The position numbers and the translations under genes are program-made. Below the pieces are notes generated by a model. It ran no database searches. It saw only the letters and a list, made by a program, of their open reading frames with translations, and was not told where the DNA came from. Positions 1 to 6,453 of a DNA stretch of 9,478 nt are shown here, one piece after another (positions within the stretch are counted from its first letter, which is position 1; every line of letters begins with the position of its first letter). This DNA comes from an uncultured Lachnospiraceae bacterium. Its GTDB lineage: Bacteria; Bacillota; Clostridia; Lachnospirales; Lachnospiraceae. The stretch lies in NCBI GenBank assembly GCA_905203555.1, contig CAJKWK010000075.1:1-9478 (forward strand), read 5' to 3'.

Positions 1-22
1 AACGGGAGAAAATTGGTTACAT

Positions 23-388
23 TTAATTTGTACTTTTTCTTGACATAGGACCACAATACTGTTCTGCCAGTATGTTTGGGAATCCAGTTCTGTGTTCATA
101 AGCATGGATCAAATGGACGTGTAGAATCAATGGAATCTGTGAATAGGAAACCATGGATGAAAGCAGAAGTGCATGGGTATGTCCACAGGTTTTGCAGTAC
201 ACACGCACGACGGAAAGAGAGAGAACTTCATCAGCAAGCTGAATGCTGCGCCTGTAAGAGCCATAACGTATGAGGCAGCCGGAGTGACCACAGGTACATG
301 GAATGAGGTTCAGATCAAGGGAATCTATTGTTTTATTGTAAAAATCCTGAGAAATATGGTTGTAGTTTTCTGTTTTAACTGTTACCAT
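23..388 (-). pseudogene. DUF6431 zinc-ribbon protein, C-terminally truncated
   Basis: The product is 121 aa. Residues 28-85 match the DUF6431 type as I recall it: a first knuckle CTCGHSGC (Cys31, Cys33, Cys38), a GSYRR segment, then VYCKTCGHTHALL (Cys65, Cys68) and a SYSQIPL stretch. Such zinc-ribbon proteins are common in Clostridia and are transposase-associated; the exact biochemical role is unknown to me. The domain is intact, but after FPNILAEQ (residue 110) the frame quickly ends. Reading positions 1-58 in a neighbouring minus-strand frame gives a plausible continuation (WSYVKKKYKLNV), so a small indel near 55-60 probably cut the tail. The ATG at 388 has no clear ribosome site before it. 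The plus-strand frames here have no recognisable domain. Family assignment is fairly sure; status as pseudogene is an inference. Confidence 0.65.
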
Positions 389-402
389 AAGTATGCATGG
401 AT

Positions 403-416
403 ATAGCGTAAGCTAT
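403..416. other. small hairpin with GUAA loop
   Basis: ATAGC-gtaa-GCTAT is a perfect 5-bp stem; on the plus strand the loop is a GNRA-type tetraloop. It lies just upstream of the minus-strand DUF6431 frame and just before the terminator at 424-467. It could be part of a mobile-element end or chance; no function is assigned. Confidence 0.3.
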
Positions 417-423
417 GTTTGGT

Positions 424-467
424 AAAAGCAGAAATCAAACTTTGGTCGGAGAGATTTCTGCTTTTTT
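424..467 (+). terminator. strong intrinsic terminator
   Basis: A perfect 13-bp stem (AAAAGCAGAAATC paired with GATTTCTGCTTTT, 424-436 and 453-465) encloses a 16-nt loop and runs into six T's. The leading A's also allow termination on the minus strand. It isolates the DUF6431 region from whatever follows. Confidence 0.8.
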
Positions 468-498
468 GTTTCGTGGTTACAAAAACATATGATAACAC

Positions 499-566
499 AA
501 AAGGTCTCGGGATAAAACAATCTGATGGAAAATACGTCAGATTCTGTTATGCCAAGGCCTTTTTTA
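499..566 (+). terminator. long imperfect hairpin with T tail
   Basis: The left arm (499-525) and right arm (537-563) pair over about 27 positions. There is a perfect AATCTGA/TCAGATT top, an interrupted middle, and an AAAGGTCTCGG/CCAAGGCCTTT base that includes G-U pairs, followed by a run of T's. It acts as a terminator on paper. Its length and imperfect middle would also fit the folded end of a mobile element or an old inverted repeat. Confidence 0.65.
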
Positions 567-613
567 TTTTGCTTGAAAAGTGAAAAATAAGTTTATTATA
601 GAATGACTGATAA

Positions 614-1030
614 TAATATGCAACTGCCGTGGAAAAGGACGGCAGACTTGATGCCGGTAACAGTTATAGGGGCATACTTTATGAACTTGGAAAACTGCTG
701 GAGCGGTTCAAGGAGATGATAAAAGAAGGCTTATGTTGGTTCCCGAGACTGATGAGGTGGAAAACTTCCGTTGGTGAGGTTGCACCTGTATTTCGGGATA
801 CGGATAACGGATACAGCTACTCCGTATGCGGATATATGAATGTGAAAACGAAGGTGCAGTATTCAGAGGAAGCCTTACAGTGTGAGATAAGTGCAGAAAT
901 GCGTGTAGGAACCATGGAAACGCTGGATGCCAATATAGAGGCTATGGAAAGAGATTTGGCTGAGATATTGAGACTTAACGGAGAACAGCAAAGGCTGTGG
1001 AAAGCGTATGAGGATTGGAAGGGGAGGTAG
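614..1030 (+). pseudogene. unrecognised orphan protein tail
   Basis: An open frame runs from just after a TAA at 614 to the TAG at 1030. The first possible start is GTG 629 (133 aa), which has no ribosome site; an ATG at 618 is in another frame. I do not recognise the family. The N-terminal part (YRGILYELGKLLERFKEM) and the C-terminal 45 residues (DANIEAMERDLAEILRLN) look helical and charged, the latter coiled-coil-like. The middle (KTSVGEVAPVFRDTDNGYSY) looks like a small beta unit. Coding-like codon use with no start signal suggests the C-terminal remnant of a larger protein, possibly from a conjugative element, cut at its 5' side near the hairpin at 499-566. A short functional protein using GTG is the alternative. 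Confidence 0.4.
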
Positions 1031-1100
1031 ATAATAAGAGGTGTAATATAGGCTTGGAATTGTGAAATATATGGTGCATTTTACTGTGATTTTAGTGGCA

Positions 1101-1130
1101 GTTGCAGTAGGTTGCGGTAGGGTGCGCCAT
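1101..1130. repeat. 10-bp tandem repeat, about three units
   Basis: Three successive 10-base blocks read GTTGCAGTAG, GTTGCGGTAG and GGTGCGCCAT. The first two differ at one base; the third is degenerate. They lie in the 1031-1183 leader, about 55 bases upstream of the promoter of the XRE gene, where an operator or chance low-complexity would both be possible. Confidence 0.35.
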
Positions 1131-1162
1131 GATTTCCTTTAGAGGATATTACAAATAAATTG

Positions 1163-1176
1163 TTCGAGAAATCGAA
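1163..1176. promoter_or_regulatory. possible operator, TTCGA-gaaa-TCGAA
   Basis: A perfect 5-bp inverted repeat with a 4-base spacer lies just upstream of the -35 box of the XRE promoter. Small XRE regulators commonly bind such sites at their own promoter; that this one does is an inference. Confidence 0.35.
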
Positions 1177-1183
1177 AATGAAG

Positions 1184-1212
1184 TTGAAAAAACGAAGGTG
1201 TTTTGGTATAAT
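1184..1212 (+). promoter_or_regulatory. sigma-A-type promoter of the XRE operon
   Basis: TTGAAA (1184-1189), a 17-base spacer, and a perfect TATAAT (1207-1212) preceded by TGG (extended -10). Transcription should begin near 1219, which rules out a TTG start at 1218 for the regulator and leaves a leader of about 44 bases. Confidence 0.8.
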
Positions 1213-1262
1213 ATTGTTTGGAAAATTGCGTTGATGGAGTTATATGTGATGGAGGATGTATT

Positions 1263-1478
1263 ATGGCAGAAGAACGCATTAAAGTTAATTATAAACCTTT
1301 ATGGAAAATGTTAATTGACAGGGATATATCCAAGGGAGATTTGAGAAGAAATACGAAGATTGCTGCAAGTACATTTACAAAGATGACCAATAATGAAAAT
1401 GTGTCCTTAGATGTGCTGGTGCGAATATGTGTTGCGTTGGAATGTGGACTGGATGATATAGTAGAGATTGAGAAGTGA
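1263..1478 (+). CDS. small XRE-family HTH regulator
   Basis: This 71-aa protein is essentially one Cro/C1-type helix-turn-helix domain. After a short basic start, KPLWKMLIDRDISKGDLRR forms helices 1-2, IAASTFTKMTNNENVS holds the recognition helix, and LDVLVRICVALECGLDDIVE closes the fold. This matches the compact YozG-like/HTH_26 type, which lacks a separate effector domain. ATG 1263 is chosen because GGAGG sits 7 bases before it (1251-1255); the longer frame from TTG 1218 would begin at the predicted transcription start. The downstream HsdR-like start is 22 bases away, so this is the first gene of a defence-type operon and probably its autoregulator. Such regulators often sit beside type I restriction genes. 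Confident as a DNA-binding protein; the target is inferred. Confidence 0.85.
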   Translation: MAEERIKVNYKPLWKMLIDRDISKGDLRRNTKIAASTFTKMTNNENVSLDVLVRICVALECGLDDIVEIEK

Positions 1479-1500
1479 TTAGCTTTTGTTGGAGGTGGCG

Positions 1501-1575
1501 ATGATGTCGGTAGGTAATATTACAAGATTTACAGAAGCAACCAGAGTACAGATGCCTGGGTTAGTTCACCTTATG
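1501..1575 (+). pseudogene. remnant of HsdR N-terminus (type I restriction)
   Basis: A good ribosome site (GGAGGTG, 1491-1497) precedes ATG 1501/1504. The first ~25 residues read MMSVGNITRFTEATRVQMPG then LVHL. From memory, the TEATRVQMPxLVHL signature is typical of the start of some clostridial HsdR subunits (type I restriction motor/nuclease), where it is followed by a conserved LGYxYxGK segment. Here that continuation is lost: right after LVHL the sequence switches to that of the ATP-binding protein in another frame, and the HsdR frame ends at a TGA at 1624-1626. This is therefore only a start, with its signals intact, attached to foreign sequence. The alternative is that it is an odd leader peptide of the next gene. 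No HsdM or HsdS is in the window. Confidence 0.55.
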
Positions 1576-2875
1576 GTATTGGGGAACAGAATCCATTTAA
1601 GTTGTCAGATAGTATTTCTAATATGATTTCTGATGCATGTACACCGCAGATAGATCCGGATATTACAATGAGAACCTTAGAAGGGAAAACTGTTCTTGAG
1701 GTAGAGGTTGTTCCGGGTAAATTCAGACCATACTATATTGCAAGTAAAGGCAAAGAAACAACCGCATATATTAGAATAAATGGGACAAGTAGACCAGCAG
1801 ATGCAAGAAAGTTAAAGGAATTAGAGATTGAAGGGCAGAATCTGTCCTATGATAAGATGCTCTGTATTGGGAAAGAATATGATGAAAAGAAAGCGTTGCA
1901 TTTATGTAAAGAAATGAAGCGTATTGCACTAGAAGCTTGTAAATCTGAGGATGAAAAAGCAGAAGTAAAGGATATGACGCTTGAAAAGCTGGAAGATTTT
2001 GGAGTGCTTAGTAAGTCTGGAAAAAAATTTAGCGTTACAAATGCATTTGAACTTATGACAGATAATAAGAATAGAAATGCGAAGGTTCAGTGCGCATTGT
2101 TCAAAGGTACTACAAGAGATATATTTATAGACCAAAAAGAATTCATAGGATCGATATACGAACAGGTGGATGATGCGTACCATTTTATATTAAGACATAT
2201 AAACTTAGGTGCAGAAATTAACGGTGTATACAGAAGTGAGGAATACGAATTGCCTACAAAAGCTATCAGAGAGATGGTTGCAAATGCTGTGGTTCATAGA
2301 AGTTATCTTGATGAAGCTTGTGTACAGGTTTGCATATTTGATGATAGGATTGAAGTGTTGTCACTGGGAATGTTATATGGAGGTCTTGATATAGCGACAG
2401 CAAAAATGGGCAAATCAAGATGCAGGAATGAAGCTATTGCAGAGGCATTTCATTATATGCATATTATTGAATCATGGGGAACAGGAATTCCAAGGCTATA
2501 TAATAGATGCGCAGAGTATGGATTATCAGAACCGCTCTTTGAAGAATTCGGTGATGGTATAAAGGTTACAATGTTCAGAAAAGTAAGCAACACTCAGGAA
2601 AAGTAATCAATAATGCTCAGAAAGTAAGCAACACTTTTGAAAAATATATGCCATTATTCAGAGAAGCGGAAATAACAGATAAGTTTATCAAGAATATTGA
2701 ACAGGTATTTTGTGCATGTGGTACAGGCGTTCCATTTGGACAGGCAAATGTTCAGGAATGGTTAAGTTGCTCGAAATCAAAGGCAACAAATGTTATGAAT
2801 GCGATGAAGGCTGCAAAAGTAATTAAGAAAGTAACTGGTTATGGATCAGGTAGATATGAGTTTATAGAGTTGTAA
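1572..2875 (+). pseudogene. AlbA_2/HATPase_c_4 ATP-binding protein, 5'-truncated and frameshifted
   Basis: The sequence follows the family of ATP-binding transcriptional-regulator-like proteins with an N-terminal Schlafen-type AlbA_2 domain, a GHKL-type HATPase_c_4 domain and a winged-helix tail. Visible landmarks are GEQNPFKLSDSISNM (end of AlbA_2), YIRINGTSRPADARK, AIREMVANAVVHRSY (ATPase N-box-like), IEVLSLGMLYGG (usually LSPG; Pro changed to Leu), ESWGTGIPRL and LFEEFGDG. The first ~60 family residues are absent, replaced by the HsdR-like start in another frame. The only starts (TTG 1602 and later) lack ribosome sites. The frame ends at TAA 2606, but the family's C-terminal winged helix (FGQANVQEWLSCSKSKATNV) follows at 2648-2875 in the -1 frame. 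One missing A inside a 21-base repeat explains the break. Probably inactive as it stands; either lesion could in principle be a read error. Confidence 0.8.
2583..2644 (+). repeat. three tandem ~21-bp units in the linker of the ATP-binding gene
   Basis: Units begin at 2583, 2603 and 2624 with GTAAGCAACACT, GTAATCAATAAT and GTAAGCAACACT. They encode KVSNTQE / KVINNAQ / KVSNTFE between the ATPase domain and the winged helix. The first unit is 20 bases long, the others 21. The missing base is in the A-run (GGAAAAG), so the reading frame breaks exactly there. Confidence 0.8.
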
Positions 2876-2895
2876 TAAAAGATAAACGGTATAAT
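2870..2895 (+). promoter_or_regulatory. possible weak promoter of the SEC-C gene
   Basis: A perfect TATAAT (2890-2895) has TTGTAA (2870-2875) upstream, but the spacer is only 14 bases, so the -35 contribution is doubtful. If used, transcription starts near 2902, after ATG 2894 and before the preferred start at 2930. Confidence 0.4.
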
Positions 2896-2929
2896 GTCTG
2901 AAGAATTGAACTGCATTGGAGGAAACTAT

Positions 2930-4183
2930 ATGTTATTAAAAGAGCATTTAGAAGAATATACAAAAGAACAGTTGTTGGATCAGGCGAGAAGTTTTGAATT
3001 AAGAAAATGTTCAGGACTTCGTAAAGCTGCACTCATAGAACAGATTCTTGAATGTTTCTGTGCAGAGGATATGCTTAGAAGCAGATTAGCATGTTTGACA
3101 AAAGAGCAGATGAGTCTTTTTCGCAAAGCATGTGACGCACCGCAGGATATTTCTATAAATGAAGTAGTGGATAGTATGCAGTTGCATATGTACTGGCTCG
3201 GAGCCTTTGAGGAAATATCAGACAGATTTTGTGTGTTTGAAGAAGTGTCTGCAGTTTTTAAACGAATTGATGATGAAGCATTTAGGGCAGAGCAATTAAA
3301 AAAGGGATGGATGATGAAATGCGTTCATTTTTTCATAAATTATTATGGAATTGCTCCGGTGGAAGTTATCTATGAGTTATACAAATTAAAGGTTAAGGAT
3401 ACCATAGATGAAATGATTGCTATGCTATGGGAAATGCCCGTAGATATTGTGGAATCGTGCATTTTCCCGATGAGAAGCTTGGGATTACAAGATTGGCCGA
3501 AGGATGACCCGATTTATTCTTCAAAAGGATTGTTTATACATATACCAATACTGGAGAATGGTGAAGTGGGAAATCTGTTGGATAGCCAAATGGATAAAGA
3601 TTTTTATATACCATCGGTACAGCAGATTGAAGAAATTTGTAGAATAGGATATGAGGAAAGTTCATTGGCGTATAAAAAATTACAAACATTTTTTATGCGA
3701 AAACTAGATTTACCATATGAGCAGGCTGTTTCGTGGTGTCTACAGGTATGGGCAAACAGCTACGATGGGGAATTACCGGCGGATGTAATTAGTAAAATGT
3801 CAGATGCAGATGTGGTATTTAAGAGTGAAAAGCAAATGAATGAGTTTGTGGGATTGCTTATGGAAGCTCATAACAACACAAGAATGAAAGAAAACAGAGG
3901 TCATAAGCCAAATGAACTGATAAGAAGAGAATTTACCGGTGGAATGCCAACAATCGTGCCGGGAAGCGCTCATGCGGCGGCGATGTTAAGAGATGCAGCA
4001 CCACAACTAAAAGAGATGGGGATACCTGTTGATTTAGAAGGAAATGCGGATATTATATCTACTTCGCTCTATCCTAATGGATTGGGTGGAAATGTTGTGA
4101 ATGTAGAAAAGAAGATATATCCGAATGATCCATGTCCTTGTGGGTCAGGAAAGAAGTATAAGAAGTGTTGTGGGAGAAAGTAA
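2930..4183 (+). CDS. SEC-C motif protein with SAP/Rho-N-like N-terminus
   Basis: This protein of 417 aa has no signal peptide or membrane segment. Residues 10-43 (YTKEQLLDQARSFELRKC and following) look like a SAP/Rho-N helix-extension-helix that may bind nucleic acid. The middle 300 residues are helical and unrecognised. The end carries a complete SEC-C zinc knuckle, NDPCPCGSGKKYKKCCGRK, with Cys402, Cys404, Cys413 and Cys414 (CxCx8CC). The motif occurs at the C-terminus of SecA, where it binds zinc and SecB, and as a tail on many unrelated accessory proteins. ATG 2930 is preferred over 2894 because GGAGG lies 7 bases before it (2918-2922) and a TATAAT overlaps the earlier codon. It follows the broken ATP-binding gene by 54 bases on the same strand. 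It may be a cargo or defence-associated protein; the function is unknown. Confidence 0.8.
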   Translation: MLLKEHLEEYTKEQLLDQARSFELRKCSGLRKAALIEQILECFCAEDMLRSRLACLTKEQMSLFRKACDAPQDISINEVVDSMQLHMYWLGAFEEISDRFCVFEEVSAVFKRIDDEAFRAEQLKKGWMMKCVHFFINYYGIAPVEVIYELYKLKVKDTIDEMIAMLWEMPVDIVESCIFPMRSLGLQDWPKDDPIYSSKGLFIHIPILENGEVGNLLDSQMDKDFYIPSVQQIEEICRIGYEESSLAYKKLQTFFMRKLDLPYEQAVSWCLQVWANSYDGELPADVISKMSDADVVFKSEKQMNEFVGLLMEAHNNTRMKENRGHKPNELIRREFTGGMPTIVPGSAHAAAMLRDAAPQLKEMGIPVDLEGNADIISTSLYPNGLGGNVVNVEKKIYPNDPCPCGSGKKYKKCCGRK

Positions 4184-4301
4184 AAAGCTCTTGTACATTC
4201 CTTTTAGCAGAGTCATAATACCAGTAGGTACATTGATAACCATTCGTGATACCCGAATGATACCTGAAATTTTGAAAACTGAAAATAATAAAGAGAAATA
4301 G
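4170..4301 (+). other. short open frame overlapping the end of the SEC-C gene
   Basis: In the +1 frame relative to the SEC-C gene an open stretch continues past its stop to TAG 4301. It encodes segments such as LLYIPFSRVIIPVG and TIRDTRMIPEILKTENN. The amino-acid texture is protein-like, but there is no ribosome site and only a GTG as a possible start. It could be the remnant of a gene displaced by the SEC-C gene, or chance. I do not recognise it. Confidence 0.2.
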
Positions 4302-4384
4302 ACGAGAAGACGCTGTTTCTGAAAGCAAAAATTCACTCAAACACAGGAAATAACATAACCTGTAGGGAGTTCGAATAGAAGTTC

Positions 4385-4431
4385 AATCCTCGGAAAAGCC
4401 TGTATTTATGGGCTTTCCCGAGGATTTTTTT
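4385..4431 (+). terminator. strong intrinsic terminator
   Basis: A 16-bp stem with one mismatch (AATCCTCGG-a-AAAGCC against GGCTTT-c-CCGAGGATT, 4385-4400 and 4411-4426) has a 10-base loop and is followed by a run of T's to 4431. It ends transcription from the left-hand genes and separates them from the recombinase operon. Confidence 0.85.
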
Positions 4432-4437
4432 ATGTCT

Positions 4438-4526
4438 CTGGAGTGCAATGGAGTTTAAAATTATTTTTTTCTCTAGTCGGATTTCCTGAAAAAATATAGT
4501 TTTTCAGAATATCATTGCATTTCCAG
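4438..4526. repeat. nested inverted repeats in the leader of the recombinase operon
   Basis: The outer arms are CTGGAGTGCAATG (4438-4450) and CATTGCATTTCCAG (4513-4526), complementary except for a one-base bulge and one mismatch, about 62 bases apart. Inside is a perfect 8-bp hairpin, CTGAAAAA / TTTTTCAG (4486-4493 and 4500-4507), in very AT-rich DNA. The place, between a terminator and the xis/int-like operon, is where an integrase attachment or arm-binding region could be. A folded leader RNA is the alternative. Confidence 0.4.
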
Positions 4527-4551
4527 AAGCGAATATAGGGATGTTTTTTAG

Positions 4552-4600
4552 AACAGTTTGTTTTGATGAAGTAGTTTTCATTATGACAGACTGTTTTTTT
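4552..4600 (+). terminator. hairpin with T-run upstream of the HTH operon (terminator or attenuator)
   Basis: AACAGTTTGT (4552-4561) pairs with ACAGACTGTT (4586-4595), extended inside by TGATGAA / TTCATTA around a GTAGTT loop, and ends in seven T's (4594-4600). It lies 135 bases before the first HTH gene on the same strand. It could attenuate the operon if transcription enters from upstream, or simply be a second terminator. No convincing promoter is visible between it and 4735. Confidence 0.6.
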
Positions 4601-4650
4601 ATTGCTTTTGAATTATTGAGGAAATTTTATCAGCGGAAAATTTGCAAAGA

Positions 4651-4670
4651 TTCGGAAAATCATGTCCGAA
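4651..4670. promoter_or_regulatory. possible operator, TTCGGA-n8-TCCGAA
   Basis: A perfect 6-bp inverted repeat with an 8-base spacer, 65 bases upstream of the first of three small HTH proteins. It is a candidate binding site for one of them; this is an inference from position and symmetry only. Confidence 0.35.
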
Positions 4671-4734
4671 AATACTACTGCCAGTCCGGTGTATATGAAG
4701 GGAAAACTTTCAGAACACAAAGGAGGTACTGATT

Positions 4735-4962
4735 ATGCAGAACAAATTATTTTTAAAAGCAGCAGATGTATGTGAACTTTTGGAGGTATCTACAACCTCT
4801 GCTTATGAGAACATTGCAAATTTGAACAGCGAATTGGAGAAGAAAGGGTATCTGGTTCTTAAAGGCAAGGTTCCGACCAAGTATTTTGTGGAACGTTTTT
4901 ACGGGATTGAGGATGTCTGCCAGATCCCACAGGAGAAGGGAGTGGAATGGTTCCATGCGTAA
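4735..4962 (+). CDS. small HTH protein 1, excisionase-like
   Basis: This 75-aa protein opens a three-gene set of paralogues. The shared pattern is a start like LKAADVCELLEVSTTSAYEN (helix-turn-helix of the MerR/excisionase type), then NSELEKKGYLVLKGKVPTKY and an ending around RFYGIEDV. Such compact DNA-binding proteins precede integrases in clostridial mobile elements, where they may bend DNA as excisionases or repress the operon. AAAGGAGG (4719-4726) sits 8 bases before the ATG, the best ribosome site in the operon. The final 15 residues (QIPQEKGVEWFHA) extend past the shared domain and overlap the next start. The HTH character is fairly sure; excisionase activity is inferred from position. 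Confidence 0.75.
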   Translation: MQNKLFLKAADVCELLEVSTTSAYENIANLNSELEKKGYLVLKGKVPTKYFVERFYGIEDVCQIPQEKGVEWFHA

Positions 4963-5173
4963 AAGAAAGATGTATCTGTCAGTGGAAGACGTGGCGGAAG
5001 TATTTGATATCTCAGTTTCTTTTGCTTACAGGGTAGTGGAGCGGATGAACGCTGACCTGGCAAGCAAAAATTATTATGTGATTTTAGGGCGGGTGCCCAC
5101 TCGTTATGTTGAGGATAAGATTTATGGTCTGGAACATGTAGAACAGTATTTATCGGAGGAAAAAGCAATATGA
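4955..5173 (+). CDS. small HTH protein 2, excisionase-like paralogue
   Basis: This 72-aa paralogue reads YLSVEDVAEVFDISVSFAYR, then MNADLASKNYYVILGRVPTR and KIYGLEHVEQYL, aligning throughout with its two neighbours. ATG 4955 overlaps the stop of gene 1 by 8 bases (ATGCGTAA), so translation is probably coupled; only a weak GGAG lies about 12 bases before it. A later ATG at 4970 would remove the basic MRKRK start and is less likely. The recognition-helix region (ISVSFAYRVVERM) differs from that of genes 1 and 3, which suggests the three bind different or asymmetric sites rather than being recent copies. Confidence 0.7.
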   Translation: MRKRKMYLSVEDVAEVFDISVSFAYRVVERMNADLASKNYYVILGRVPTRYVEDKIYGLEHVEQYLSEEKAI

Positions 5174-5367
5174 GTATGACACAGGAAAAAATGTATATGA
5201 ACGTAGATGATGTTTGTGCAGTGTTGGGAGTATCGAAAGCCTTTGCATATAAAATTATGAAAGGCTACAACGAGGAATTGAAAGAAAGAGGATTTCTGGT
5301 CATTCCTGGAAAGATATCAACAAAATTTCTTGCCGAGAAGATTTATGGCATGAAGGTGGAGGAATAG
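5170..5367 (+). CDS. small HTH protein 3, excisionase-like paralogue
   Basis: This 65-aa protein is the third in the series: YMNVDDVCAVLGVSKAFAYK, then YNEELKERGFLVIPGKISTK and EKIYGMKVEE. Of the three it is closest to the usual stand-alone form, with a clear VSKAFAYKIM recognition helix. Its ATG shares an ATGA overlap with the stop of gene 2, and GGAGG (5155-5159) lies 10 bases upstream. It ends two bases before the integrase start, whose ribosome site lies inside its last codons. The order HTH-HTH-HTH-int, all overlapping or nearly so, points to one transcript making directionality factors and recombinase together. Confidence 0.75.
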   Translation: MSMTQEKMYMNVDDVCAVLGVSKAFAYKIMKGYNEELKERGFLVIPGKISTKFLAEKIYGMKVEE

Positions 5368-5369
5368 CA

Positions 5370-6453
5370 ATGGGAGTATATAAAGAAGGAAAAAACTGGA
5401 AAGTACAGGTGTATTACAGGGACTGGCAGGGAAACCGGAAAAGAAAACAGAAACGTGGTTTTCGAACCAAGGGAGAAGCAAAAGAGTGGGAGAGAGATTT
5501 CCTTCAGCAGCAGACGCAGAGCGTTGAGATTGAGTTTGGTAATTTCCTTGAGCTATATTGCAAAGATATGGAAGTCCGACTGCGTGAAAATACCATGTAC
5601 ACAAAACGTTACATCATTGATTTGAAAATCAAGCCATATTTTGAGCATAAAGTCTTAAGTGAGATTACAGTTGCAGATATCAGGAACTGGCAGAACGAGT
5701 TGTTGAAGCAGAATTATTCTGAAACATATTTGAAAACGATCAACTGTCAGCTGGGGGCAATTTTTAATTATGCTGTGCGGTATTACAATCTGAAAGATAA
5801 TCCTTGCAGGAAAGCAGGCAGTATCGGGAAAAGCAAAGGAGAACCAAAGGATTTCTGGATGCAGGATGAATTCGAGACTTTTCTTGAAACAGTAGATGAT
5901 AAACCGGAGGCGAAGATGGCATTTCAGTTTTTGTACTGGACAGGGATGAGAATCGGGGAGCTTTTGGCTTTAATTTATAATGATATCAATCTTGAGGAAA
6001 AAACGGTTTCTATCAACAAATCTTATCAGAGATTAAAAGGAAAGGATGTAATTACCAGACCGAAAACTCCAAAAAGTATCAGGGTAATTACACTTCCGGA
6101 TTTTCTGGGTGAGGAGTTTCAGGAATACTGCAATCATCTGTACGGAATTATGAAGCACGAAAGGCTGTTCCGTTTTACAAAATCATATATGGAACATTGT
6201 ATGGTCAACGGAATTGAAAAATCAGGAGTAAAAAGAATTCGCTTGCATGATTCTCAGGCATTCCCATGCCAGTATGCTGGTGGATATGGGCGTTGCTCCG
6301 CTGGAGATTGCAGAACGTCTGGGACATGAAAAGGTAGAAACAACATTAAATACTTATTCCCATCTATATCCATCAACTCAGAGCAAATTGGCAGGTCTGC
6401 TTGATATGAAATACAAAGATAAGGAAAGCAAAGGAGATGATGTAAATGCATAG
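5370..6453 (+). pseudogene. int: Tn916-type tyrosine integrase, frameshifted in the HxxR box
   Basis: Restored, it would be about 361 aa with the full Tn916/phage-integrase layout. An arm-binding domain spans residues 1-45 (GVYKEGKNWKVQVYYRDWQG), a SAM-like core-binding domain about 55-140, then the catalytic domain: Arg194 in YWTGMRIGELL, Lys232 in RPKTPKS and His293 in RIRLHD. At that point a single extra T (6251-6252, GATTCTCAGG instead of GATCTCAGG) shifts the frame and the protein ends at 6329 after 319 aa. The +1 frame carries the rest: LRHSHASMLVDMG, RLGHEKVETT and the tyrosine in NTYSHLY, to TAG 6453. GGAGG (5358-5362) precedes the ATG by 7 bases. As written it lacks the second Arg, the third His and the nucleophilic Tyr, so it cannot recombine. 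A sequencing error at this T is possible. Confidence 0.9.

Noticed and set aside
1218..1262. TTG start giving the XRE protein 15 more residues
   Set aside because: The codon lies at the predicted transcription start, while ATG 1263 has GGAGG at 7 bases.
1575..1590. Programmed -1 frameshift at GGGGAAC joining the HsdR-like start to the ATP-binding frame
   Set aside because: The heptamer is not a canonical X XXY YYZ site and the family sequence already begins upstream of it; a deletion junction is simpler, though not excluded.
4355..4393. tRNA T-arm-like words (AGTTCGAATAG, GTTCAATCC) that could mark a tRNA-end attachment site
   Set aside because: No acceptor or anticodon stem can be formed around them, and the second word is part of the terminator stem at 4385-4426.
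4541..4732. 63-aa plus-strand open frame
   Set aside because: It runs through the hairpin and T-run at 4552-4600, has no ribosome site and no protein-like pattern.
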